A DNA stretch of 64,000 bases from positions 2,666,001 through 2,730,000 of the forward strand of contig NZ_FNSD01000001.1 in the NCBI RefSeq assembly GCF_900105625.1, written 5' to 3'. This document shows positions 45,125 to 52,565 of the stretch, in pieces. Numbering within the stretch: the first letter of the stretch is position 1; every line of letters starts with the position of its first letter. A program made the translations under genes and the position numbers. The notes below the pieces were generated by a model. That model saw nothing but the letters and a program-made list of their open reading frames with translations, was not told the origin of the DNA and did not search any database. Origin of the DNA: Terriglobus roseus. GTDB taxonomy: Bacteria > Acidobacteriota > Terriglobia > Terriglobales > Acidobacteriaceae.

Positions 45125-45145
45125 TTGACTCCTAAATCTTTAGGA
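45125..45145 (+). promoter_or_regulatory. candidate promoter element with 7-bp inverted repeat
   Basis: TTGACT (45125-45130) overlaps the perfect inverted repeat TCCTAAA-TC-TTTAGGA (45130-45145), about 150 bp before the next DUF3738 gene and only 10 bp after the peptidase stop. A good -10 is not obvious. The layout suggests an operator just after a -35, so the downstream three genes may have their own regulated promoter. Confidence 0.4.
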
Positions 45146-45278
45146 GATACTTCTGATCCATAACGGAACAAAAAACGGCTGTATCCGTATCTTTTCGGAT
45201 GACGCTTTCACCGCTCCAGCGTCCGATGGTTACACGGCACCTGCACATACACTGTTCGAGCACCCCTTGGAGGCGCGC

Positions 45279-46469
45279 ATGGCTTTGGTTTGGAAGCAAC
45301 GGCTTAGCCGTTCTGTAGTCCTCGCTGTCCTTACCGCGGGTCTTCCCGGCACGTGCGCGTTGCTGCCGCAGGTTGCCGTGGCACAGGCCGCACCTGCGGC
45401 CAACACAGACATTGCGGGCACCTGGCAAGGGACGTTGCACCTGGGCAAGGATCTCCGTGCGGTCATCAAGATTGATAAGACGACCGATGGCGCTCTGAAG
45501 TCGACCATGTGGAGCATCGACCAGAATGGCGGCCCCATCCCGGTGAAGACGACAACCTTTGTGGGTGGTGCGCTGAAGCTGGACATCGACGCGATAGGTG
45601 GAACTTACGAAGGGAAGATGTCGCCCGACAACGCCACCCTGACGGGCACGTTCACGCAGGGGGACCGGCCTACGCCGTTGATTCTGCTGCGTGCCACGCC
45701 GGAAACGGCATGGGCCATCCCTGCGCCTCCGCCGAAGATCCCGCCCATGGACCCGAAGGCGGATCCGGGCATTGAGATTGCCACCATCAAGCCCTCGCCG
45801 CCGGACGCGAAGGGAAAGAACTTCGGCGGTGCGCCACGGAAATTTCAGACGCGCAACACCACGCTGAGCGATCTGATGATGTTTGCCTTCGATGTGCAGC
45901 AGAAGCAGATCCTGAACGGGCCGGCGTGGATGGAGAGTGACCACTTCGACCTGATGCTGCAGCCGGACCTGCCGGGTGCGCCGAGTGAGGCGCAGGTGCG
46001 ATCCATGATGCGCAAGCTGCTGGCGGACCGCTTCGGACTGAAGTTCCATAAGGAGCAGAAGGAAATGGCGGCCTATGTCCTGACAGTCGCCAAGTCCGGA
46101 CCGAAGCTGACGAAGAGCGAGGGCGATCCGGATTCGCCGCACTCCTTCTTCTTTACGCAGTTGGGCAACTTGACCTTCCGCAATGCCACCATGGATGATT
46201 TTGCGCATGGCATGCAGTCTGCGGTCTTCGACCGTCCTGTTGTGAACAAGACAGGCGTGGAGGGCCACTTCGATGGCCGCCTCAAGTGGAATCCCGATGA
46301 GACGCAGTTCGCGGTATTCGGTGTGAAGGTTGTGCCCAGCGATGCCCCGGACGCACCACCACCCGTCTACCAGGCAATTCAGGATCAGATCGGTCTGAAA
46401 CTGGACGCAACAAGAACGCAGGTCGACGTACTGGTTTTGGATCACGTTGAAAAGCCAAGCGATAACTAG
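45279..46469 (+). CDS. secreted DUF3738 (TIGR03435) protein with an extra N-terminal beta domain
   Basis: 396 residues from the ATG at 45279, preceded by TTGGAGG at good distance; a TTG at 45267 is in frame. A signal peptide ends near VAVAQA (about residue 37). Residues about 42-140 form a beta-rich module (DIAGTWQGTLHLGKDLRAVI, TGTFTQGDRPTPLILLR), then a proline linker. The DUF3738 part (from about 168) has RNTTLSDLMMFAFDVQQKQI, VRSMMRKLLADRFGLKFHK, FDRPVVNKTGVEGHFDG and the end VDVLVLDHVEKPS. It is closer to the sensor domain of the M56 protein than to the 41.6-kb copy. The receptor gene follows directly. Confidence 0.88.
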   Translation: MALVWKQRLSRSVVLAVLTAGLPGTCALLPQVAVAQAAPAANTDIAGTWQGTLHLGKDLRAVIKIDKTTDGALKSTMWSIDQNGGPIPVKTTTFVGGALKLDIDAIGGTYEGKMSPDNATLTGTFTQGDRPTPLILLRATPETAWAIPAPPPKIPPMDPKADPGIEIATIKPSPPDAKGKNFGGAPRKFQTRNTTLSDLMMFAFDVQQKQILNGPAWMESDHFDLMLQPDLPGAPSEAQVRSMMRKLLADRFGLKFHKEQKEMAAYVLTVAKSGPKLTKSEGDPDSPHSFFFTQLGNLTFRNATMDDFAHGMQSAVFDRPVVNKTGVEGHFDGRLKWNPDETQFAVFGVKVVPSDAPDAPPPVYQAIQDQIGLKLDATRTQVDVLVLDHVEKPSDN

Positions 46470-46470
46470 G

Positions 46471-49400
46471 GTGAAGCAGCAACGTTGGTCGGCGATAGCA
46501 TGGCGCGCATTGGGCGCCCTCGTTCTGCTGCCTGCCGCACTGGCTGGCGCGGCGGAGTATCACGGTCGCGTCTTCTTCGGCACGGTTCCGGTACCGGGTG
46601 CGACGGTCACCGCGACGCGCGATGGCAAGACGCTTTCCACCATCACGGATGAGCAGGGAATCTACCAGTTCCCCGACATCGCCGATGGCGGCTGGCATCT
46701 GCACGTGGAGATGCCGGGCTTCGGGGCGGCCGATCAGGATGTCGCCATTGCAGCCGTCACGCCCGCCGGCCGGTGGGATCTGAAACTGTTGCCACTGGCT
46801 GAGATCCTCGCCTCCGCCAGCCGTCAGCGCACCATCGTGGCGCCCGCTCTTGTGCCACGCGCTGTGGCAAAGCCAGCCGCAACCGATGCAAAAAAAGACA
46901 CCCCAGGCGAGGCCCCTCCCCCTCCTCCCGATGACAACAGTGCGAAGAGCGCCGATGCCCTGCTGATCAGTGGCAGCGAGAGCAATGCGGCCACCTCGAA
47001 GTACAACCTGGCGCCGGCCTTCGGCAACCGCCGGTCGAACTCCAAGAGCCTGTACAACGGCAGCATCGGCGCAATCGTCGGGCGGTCCTTGTTCGATGCG
47101 CGGCCTTACTCGTTGACCGGCCTGCCGACACCGAAGGGCGACTACAGCCGCGTGACGGTGGCTGCAACGCTCGGCGGCCCGCTGAATATTCCGCCGTTGC
47201 TGCGCCACGGTCCGAACTTCTTCCTGGGCTATCAGTGGACACGCAACCGCGAGGCCTCCACCATTTCGGGCCTGGTGCCAACAGCAGCGCAGCGCGGTGG
47301 CGACTTGAGCGGCACGCTGGATTCAGCGGGGAATCCTGTTGCGGTTCGCGACCCCATTACGGGGAATCCCCTGACCGGTGTGCTGCCTGTCAGCGCGCAG
47401 GCGCGGGCGCTGCTGGCGCTGTATCCGCTGCCGAATCTGGCGGGAAACACGAGCTACAACTACCAGACACAGGTGCTGAACGGCACGCACGCCGACGCGC
47501 TCCAACTGCGCATGGATAAGGGCATCGGCAAGCGTGACCAGATCTATGGTGGCTTTGCCTTCCGCAGCCTGCGCGGCGACACGGAGAACCTCTTCGCCTT
47601 TCGCGATGGTACGAAGACGCTGGGTATCGATGCCAACGTGCACTGGTCGCATCGGTTTCCACACCACATCCTGCTGGATACGGGGTATCGCTTCTCCCGC
47701 CTGAGAACGGATGTGCAGCCCTACTTTGAGAATCGGCAGAATGTGTCAGGCGCCGCAGGCATCACCGGCAACGCGCAGGACCCTATGAACTATGGGCCGC
47801 CGGATCTTGTGTTCTCCAGCATCTATCCGCTCACGGATGGTGTCAGCGCCTTCAATCGCAACCGGACGGATGCACTCTCGATGCTCGCCACATGGACGCA
47901 CGGCCGGCACGTGACCTCCTTCGGCGGCGACCTGCGGCGGCAGGAGTACAACCAGCTGCAGCAGTCGAATCCGCGTGGTGCCTTCACCTTCACGGGCGCC
48001 GCTACAAAGGGCGCGGCGACGACTGGCGGCTCGGACATTGCAGACTTCCTGCTGGGTGTGCCGGACACCAGCCGCGTCGCGTTTGGCAATGCGGACAAGT
48101 ATTTTCGCCAGACCGTGCTCGACGGCTTTGTCTCCGACGACTGGCGTCTGAAGCCGGAGCTGACGATCAACGCAGGCATGCGTTGGGACTACGGGTCGCC
48201 GATGACGGAACTCTTCGGACGGCTGGTCAATCTCGATATCGCGCCGGGCTTCACCTCGGCGCAGCCGGTGATCGGCAGCAGCCCAACCGGGGCACTGACC
48301 GGCACGTCGTATCCGTCCTCGCTTGTGCGGCCCGACCGTCGCAAGTTCGAGCCACGAGTCTCCATCGCGCTGCGTCCCGATCCGACATCGACCATGGTGA
48401 TCCGCGCAGGCTATGGCATCTACGTGGACACGTCGGTCTACCTCGCCGCCGTGCAGCAGATGGCGCAGCAGTCTCCGCTGTCCAAGAGCGTGAGTGTCAG
48501 CAACAGCAGCACCTGCCCGTTGACGCTGGCCGATGGCTTCCGTAACTGTGCCGGCACCACGGCGAGCACGTTTGCCATCGACCCAAACTTCCGCGTGGGC
48601 TATGCGCAAAGCTGGAACCTTTCCGTGCAGCGCGACCTGCCGGGATCGATGGTGGTCACCGGCACCTACAGCGGCGTGAAGGGCACGCGCGGGCCGCAGC
48701 AGTTTCTGCCGAACACGTATCCCATCGGCGGTGTGAACCCGTGCCCGCAGTGCCTGGCTGGTTATGTCTATCGCACATCGAACGGCGACTCCATCCGCCA
48801 CGCAGCGCAGGTGCAGTTGCGGCGGCGTCTGCGCAGCGGCCTGGCCGCGCAGCTTGATTACACCTATGCGCGTTCCATCGATAACGATTCGGAGCTCGGC
48901 GGTGCGGGGCATCTTGTCGGCGCATCCAGCAATGACAGCAGCAGCACCAGCACCGGCACAACATCAGCGACCGCGCAGAACTGGCGCGACCTGCGTGCGG
49001 AACGCAGCAACTCCAGCTTTGACCAGCGGCACCTGCTTTCCGCGCAGGTGCAGTACACCTCCGGCATGGGCATGCATGCGGGTACGTTGATGACCGGCTG
49101 GAGCGGCCGTCTGTTGAAGGAGTGGACTGCGACGGCAACCATCTCTGCAGGCGCGGGCCTGCCGGAGACGCCGGTCTATCTTGCCGCGGTCCCGGGCACG
49201 GGCGTCACCGGAACACTGCGCGCGAATCGTAACGTTGGTGTGCCTGTGAGCCAGAACGTGAACGGCTATCACCTGAATGCCGCGGCCTACGCCACACCCG
49301 CAGCAGGGCAGTGGGGGAACGCTGGTCGCAACTCCATCACGGGGCCCAACCAGTTCTCGTTGGATGGTTCGCTCGGCCGGACCTTCCGTCTGCGCGACAA

Positions 49401-49554
49401 GCTGAACCTGGATGTGCGGATGGATGCGAACAACCTGTTGAATCATCCGGTCTACACCACGTGGAACAACATCACCAATAGCACCACCTTCGGCCTGCCA
49501 GCGGCTACCAATGCCATGCGCACCATGCAGCTCACGGGGAGGCTCCGCTTCTGA
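46471..49554 (+). CDS. Oar-like TonB-dependent outer-membrane receptor
   Basis: About 1027 residues from GTG 46471, right after the previous stop (a TTG at 46447 would overlap it). A signal sequence (ALGALVLLPAALAGAAEY) leads into a carboxypeptidase-regulatory/Cna-B-like domain (YHGRVFFGTVPVPGATVTAT to about residue 100). A linker rich in Pro and Asp follows (GEAPPPPPDDNS), then the plug and barrel with VAATLGGPLNIPPLLRHGPN, SDDWRLKPELTINAGMRWDY and RAGYGIYVDTS. It ends LTGRLRF with a terminal Phe. No clear TonB box is seen. Such receptors are numerous in Acidobacteriota and take up large or polymeric nutrients. It is coupled to the VWFA gene by TGATG. Confidence 0.88.
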   Translation: MKQQRWSAIAWRALGALVLLPAALAGAAEYHGRVFFGTVPVPGATVTATRDGKTLSTITDEQGIYQFPDIADGGWHLHVEMPGFGAADQDVAIAAVTPAGRWDLKLLPLAEILASASRQRTIVAPALVPRAVAKPAATDAKKDTPGEAPPPPPDDNSAKSADALLISGSESNAATSKYNLAPAFGNRRSNSKSLYNGSIGAIVGRSLFDARPYSLTGLPTPKGDYSRVTVAATLGGPLNIPPLLRHGPNFFLGYQWTRNREASTISGLVPTAAQRGGDLSGTLDSAGNPVAVRDPITGNPLTGVLPVSAQARALLALYPLPNLAGNTSYNYQTQVLNGTHADALQLRMDKGIGKRDQIYGGFAFRSLRGDTENLFAFRDGTKTLGIDANVHWSHRFPHHILLDTGYRFSRLRTDVQPYFENRQNVSGAAGITGNAQDPMNYGPPDLVFSSIYPLTDGVSAFNRNRTDALSMLATWTHGRHVTSFGGDLRRQEYNQLQQSNPRGAFTFTGAATKGAATTGGSDIADFLLGVPDTSRVAFGNADKYFRQTVLDGFVSDDWRLKPELTINAGMRWDYGSPMTELFGRLVNLDIAPGFTSAQPVIGSSPTGALTGTSYPSSLVRPDRRKFEPRVSIALRPDPTSTMVIRAGYGIYVDTSVYLAAVQQMAQQSPLSKSVSVSNSSTCPLTLADGFRNCAGTTASTFAIDPNFRVGYAQSWNLSVQRDLPGSMVVTGTYSGVKGTRGPQQFLPNTYPIGGVNPCPQCLAGYVYRTSNGDSIRHAAQVQLRRRLRSGLAAQLDYTYARSIDNDSELGGAGHLVGASSNDSSSTSTGTTSATAQNWRDLRAERSNSSFDQRHLLSAQVQYTSGMGMHAGTLMTGWSGRLLKEWTATATISAGAGLPETPVYLAAVPGTGVTGTLRANRNVGVPVSQNVNGYHLNAAAYATPAAGQWGNAGRNSITGPNQFSLDGSLGRTFRLRDKLNLDVRMDANNLLNHPVYTTWNNITNSTTFGLPAATNAMRTMQLTGRLRF

Positions 49555-51698
49555 TGCGTAAACGCCTGCTTCTATTCGCTGCTCTCCTCACTGCGCCGCT
49601 CCATGCGCAGACCATTGGCACCAATCAGCCCACGGGCAAGGACGGAACGTACACGCTCAGCGTGAAGTCGCAACTGGTGGTGGAGACGGTTGTCATCAAG
49701 GACAAGTCGGGCAAGTTCATTCCGGGACTCTCCGCGAAGGACTTCACGATCACGGAAGACGGCACGCCGCAGACGATCCGCCTCTTTGAGCACCAGTCGC
49801 TGCCGGAGGATGCGGCGCCGCTGCCGCCTCAGAGCCCTGATGACGAGAAGCTGACGCTCTACAAGACGCTGGCCCGCACGGCGATCGCATCGGAGAGCGC
49901 AAAGGGAAACAAGTACAAAGATCATCGGCTGATGGCGATGTATTTCGACATGACGGCAATGCGTCCTGAGGACCAGGAGCGCGCGCTGCTGGCTGCACAG
50001 AAGTTCATTCGTACGCAGATGACGCCCGCGGACCTGATCGCGATTCTGCGCTACAGCGGTGGGTCGGTCGATGTGTTGCAGGACTTCAGTGATGATCGCA
50101 ACCGGCTGCTCAGCATTCTTGAGACGATGATCGTTGGCGAGGGGCAGGGCGACGTCGAATCCTCTGATGATGCCGGCAGCGCCGACACCGGTGCGGCCTT
50201 TGGGCAGGACTCCGGTGAGTTCAACATCTTCAACACCGATCGCCAACTCAGTGCGTTGCAGACCGCGGCGCGCATGCTTGGCGGCATGAATGAGAAGAAG
50301 TCTCTGCTGTACTTTGCCAGTGGTCTGCGATTGAACGGTAACGACAACCAGGCGCAGTTGCATGCCACGGTCGATGCCGCGGTACGAGCGGGTGTTTCGT
50401 TCTGGCCCATCGATGCGCGCGGCCTGGTCGCGATGGCGCCCATGGGAGATGCAACGCAGGGTTCGCCCGGCAATGCCGGTATGTACAGCGGCACGGCAGC
50501 GCTGGCCACCACGGATCGTTTTCAGAAGTCACAGGACACGCTCTACTCGCTGGCGGCCGATACGGGTGGCAAGGCGCTGATCGATAACAACGACCTGACA
50601 CGCGGCATCGTCAATGCGCAGCATGCGGTTTCGGACTATTACATCCTCGGCTACTACACGACCAACACGGCGATGAACGGCCGCTTCCGCAAGGTGAAGA
50701 TTACGGCTGACGGCGTCGCCAATGCCACGCTGGACTATCGCCAGGGCTACTACGCGGGTAAGGAGTTCGGTAAGTTCAACGGCACGGAAAAAGAGCGGCA
50801 ACTGGAAGATGCGCTTGCCCTGGAAGATCCTGTCACCGACCTGACCATTGCGATGGAGGTCAACTACTTTCAGTTGAATCGCGCGGAGTATTACGTGCCC
50901 ATCACCGTCAAGATTCCTGGCCGCGAACTGGCCCTCGCGAAACGGCTTGGTGGCGAACACACTCTCATCGATTTCGTCTGTGAGGTGAAGGACCTTGCGG
51001 GTGGCATGACCGTCTCCAACGTCCGTGACAATGTCAACATCAAGCTGAGCGACGCAACAGCGGCCGACCTGGCCAAGCGGCCCGTCGAGTACGACGCAGG
51101 CTTCACGCTCTCGCCCGGCCGCTACAGCATCAAGTTCCTCGCACGCGATGATGAGACGGGGCGCATCGGCACCTACCAGACCACCTTTATCATTCCGAAT
51201 CTCAACAAGGTGGTCGAGCGTATTCCCATCAGCTCCGTTGTCCTGAGCAGCCAGCGCTCCGACGTGAACAGTGCCCTGTTCAATGCAGCGCACGGCAAGG
51301 AGCAGGCACGCAACGACGCAGCCAATCCGCTGGTGGAGAATGGCGCGAAGCTGATCCCGAGTGTCACGCGCGTCTTCCGCACGGACCGCGAAATGTACGT
51401 CTTTCTACAGGCGTACACGACGCCCCCTGCAACCGCCGCAGCACCAGCCCCTGCCAGCGACGCGAAGAAGGATCTTGTCGCCTACGTCACGCTCTACCGA
51501 GACGGCAAAAAGGTCTACCAGAGCCAGGGAATCGCGAGCACACCCATCCCCACCTCGCGCCTTGGCATCACGCCGCTGTCGCTCACGGTACCGTTGGGAG
51601 GCCTGACGGCCGGCGAGTACCAATGCCAGGTGACCGTGCTGGACGCCGCGGGGAATCGTGCGGCCTTCTGGCAGGGGCAGATGGCCTTGGTGAACTGA
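49554..51698 (+). CDS. secreted VWFA-related acidobacterial protein (TIGR03436 type)
   Basis: 714 residues. A signal peptide (MRKRLLLFAALLTAPLHAQ) is followed by VVETVVIKDKSGKFIPGLSAKDFTITEDGTPQ, the start of the TIGR03436 region. The VWA-like core has MAMYFDMTAMRPEDQERAL, with Asp132 and Thr134 where the metal-binding DxSxS would be, then LYFASGLRLNGND and FWPIDARGL. The last third is beta-rich (KLIPSVTRVFRTDREMYVFL, LTAGEYQCQVTVLDAAGNRA). The MIDAS-type motif is altered (D-M-T-A-M), so metal binding is doubtful. The start overlaps the receptor stop by 1 bp. It is probably an extracytoplasmic partner of the receptor or the DUF3738 protein. Confidence 0.87.
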   Translation: MRKRLLLFAALLTAPLHAQTIGTNQPTGKDGTYTLSVKSQLVVETVVIKDKSGKFIPGLSAKDFTITEDGTPQTIRLFEHQSLPEDAAPLPPQSPDDEKLTLYKTLARTAIASESAKGNKYKDHRLMAMYFDMTAMRPEDQERALLAAQKFIRTQMTPADLIAILRYSGGSVDVLQDFSDDRNRLLSILETMIVGEGQGDVESSDDAGSADTGAAFGQDSGEFNIFNTDRQLSALQTAARMLGGMNEKKSLLYFASGLRLNGNDNQAQLHATVDAAVRAGVSFWPIDARGLVAMAPMGDATQGSPGNAGMYSGTAALATTDRFQKSQDTLYSLAADTGGKALIDNNDLTRGIVNAQHAVSDYYILGYYTTNTAMNGRFRKVKITADGVANATLDYRQGYYAGKEFGKFNGTEKERQLEDALALEDPVTDLTIAMEVNYFQLNRAEYYVPITVKIPGRELALAKRLGGEHTLIDFVCEVKDLAGGMTVSNVRDNVNIKLSDATAADLAKRPVEYDAGFTLSPGRYSIKFLARDDETGRIGTYQTTFIIPNLNKVVERIPISSVVLSSQRSDVNSALFNAAHGKEQARNDAANPLVENGAKLIPSVTRVFRTDREMYVFLQAYTTPPATAAAPAPASDAKKDLVAYVTLYRDGKKVYQSQGIASTPIPTSRLGITPLSLTVPLGGLTAGEYQCQVTVLDAAGNRAAFWQGQMALVN

Positions 51699-51730
51699 TT
51701 CGACTTGTTGCTGGGCCCCTTTAATGATTT

Positions 51731-51752
51731 GTCATCCTGAGCGCAGCGCAGT
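51731..51752 (+). repeat. partial copy of the dispersed GTCATCCTGAGC repeat
   Basis: GTCATCCTGAGCGCAGCGCAGT. The first half of the family-1 repeat, lying 28 bp before the full copy at 51780. Other copies are at 52295 and 60337, with tandem partial copies after 52317. Confidence 0.8.
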
Positions 51753-51779
51753 GGCTTTCTCACCCTTCCCCAATATTTT

Positions 51780-51822
51780 GTCATCCTGAGCGGAGCGCAG
51801 CGCAGTCGAAGGACCTGCATTC
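51780..51822 (+). repeat. family-1 repeat, left end of a GIY-YIG gene unit
   Basis: 43 bp, from GTCATCCTGAGCGGAGCG to GAAGGACCTGCATTC. Its reverse complement occurs at 52295-52337 with one mismatch. Together they enclose the GIY-YIG nuclease gene. Confidence 0.9.
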
Positions 51823-51852
51823 TGCTCGCGGTAGTTAAGATGTGCGGGGAAG

Positions 51853-52275
51853 TCAGTCCTCACCCTCCGCGTCTTTCTTCTGATCCGCAGCGAGCGACCG
51901 CTCCATGTTCACCTGATAGCGCCTCCGAAGCTCCGCAAGCCGGCGCTCCTCCGGTGTCCACTTGTACAGTGCAACGGGTTTCCACCAACGCTCACTCAAG
52001 TCGATCCATGCGGGATTCATCCGCTCGATCAGCCAGAGCTTCTTGTCGCGTCGCCAGCCCTTCAGCTGCTTCTCGCGCGCGATGGCGGAATTCACATATT
52101 GGTAGCGTTCGTAGTACACGAGGCGATTGCAGCGGTACTTTGCTGAGTAGCCCTCGTAGGAACCCGACCTATGCTCGTGTATGCGTGGAATCAGGCGACC
52201 GGTAATGCCAACGTAGAGATTTCGGCTTCGGCTGGCAACGATATACACGAAGTAGGAGTGCTCTTTCACCCGCAC
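51853..52275 (-). CDS. GIY-YIG family nuclease
   Basis: 140 residues. The GIY-YIG core is FVYIVASRSRNLYVGITG, with the two Tyr/Val-Gly elements, then the catalytic Arg/His region RLIPRIHEHRSGSYEGYSAKY, the Tyr pair in LVYYERYQYVNSAIAREKQL, including the likely metal-binding Glu, and LKGWRRDKKLWLIE. A basic and charged C-terminal tail of about 50 residues follows. It belongs to the small single-domain (UPF0213-like) group, which includes structure-specific and homing-type nucleases. It lies between inverted copies of the dispersed 43-bp repeat, 30 bp inside one and 19 bp inside the other. Function could be repeat processing or mobility, or ordinary DNA repair. Confidence 0.9.
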   Translation of the reverse strand: MRVKEHSYFVYIVASRSRNLYVGITGRLIPRIHEHRSGSYEGYSAKYRCNRLVYYERYQYVNSAIAREKQLKGWRRDKKLWLIERMNPAWIDLSERWWKPVALYKWTPEERRLAELRRRYQVNMERSLAADQKKDAEGED

Positions 52276-52294
52276 ATTTTAGCTGCCGTAGGCG

Positions 52295-52337
52295 GAATGC
52301 AGGTCCTTCGACTTCGCTGCGCTCCGCTCAGGATGAC
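52295..52337 (-). repeat. family-1 repeat, right end of a GIY-YIG gene unit
   Basis: 43 bp, from GAATGCAGGTCCTTCGACTT to the end CAGGATGAC. Inverted relative to the copy at 51780-51822 with 42 of 43 positions equal. The unit between the outer ends is 558 bp. Confidence 0.9.
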
Positions 52338-52456
52338 AAATTCTTGTGAGGGATGAGAGAAAGCAACTGCGCTGCGCTCAGGATGACAAGTCCCGTGAGG
52401 ATGAGAGACAAGGCGGCTGCGCTCCGCTCAGGATGACAAGTCTCTTGCGGGATGAC
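52317..52456. repeat. about 50-bp tandem repeat derived from the family-1 end
   Basis: Three units begin CTGCGCTxCGCTCAGGATGA at about 52317, 52367 and 52416, each followed by CAA, a short variable part, and GTGAGGGATGAGAGA or a shortened version. The third unit is truncated after GCGGGATGACAA. The array fills most of the gap between the GIY-YIG gene and the UvrA-like gene. Confidence 0.8.
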
Positions 52457-52565
52457 AACCTCCTAGGAGCCGTAGCGGACCGAGCTGAGATGTACATTTG
52501 CGGCCGTTTCAGCGCGAAGGAGACCTTGTCCTTCCGCAATCCACTCCGCCTGCATCCCATGGATC

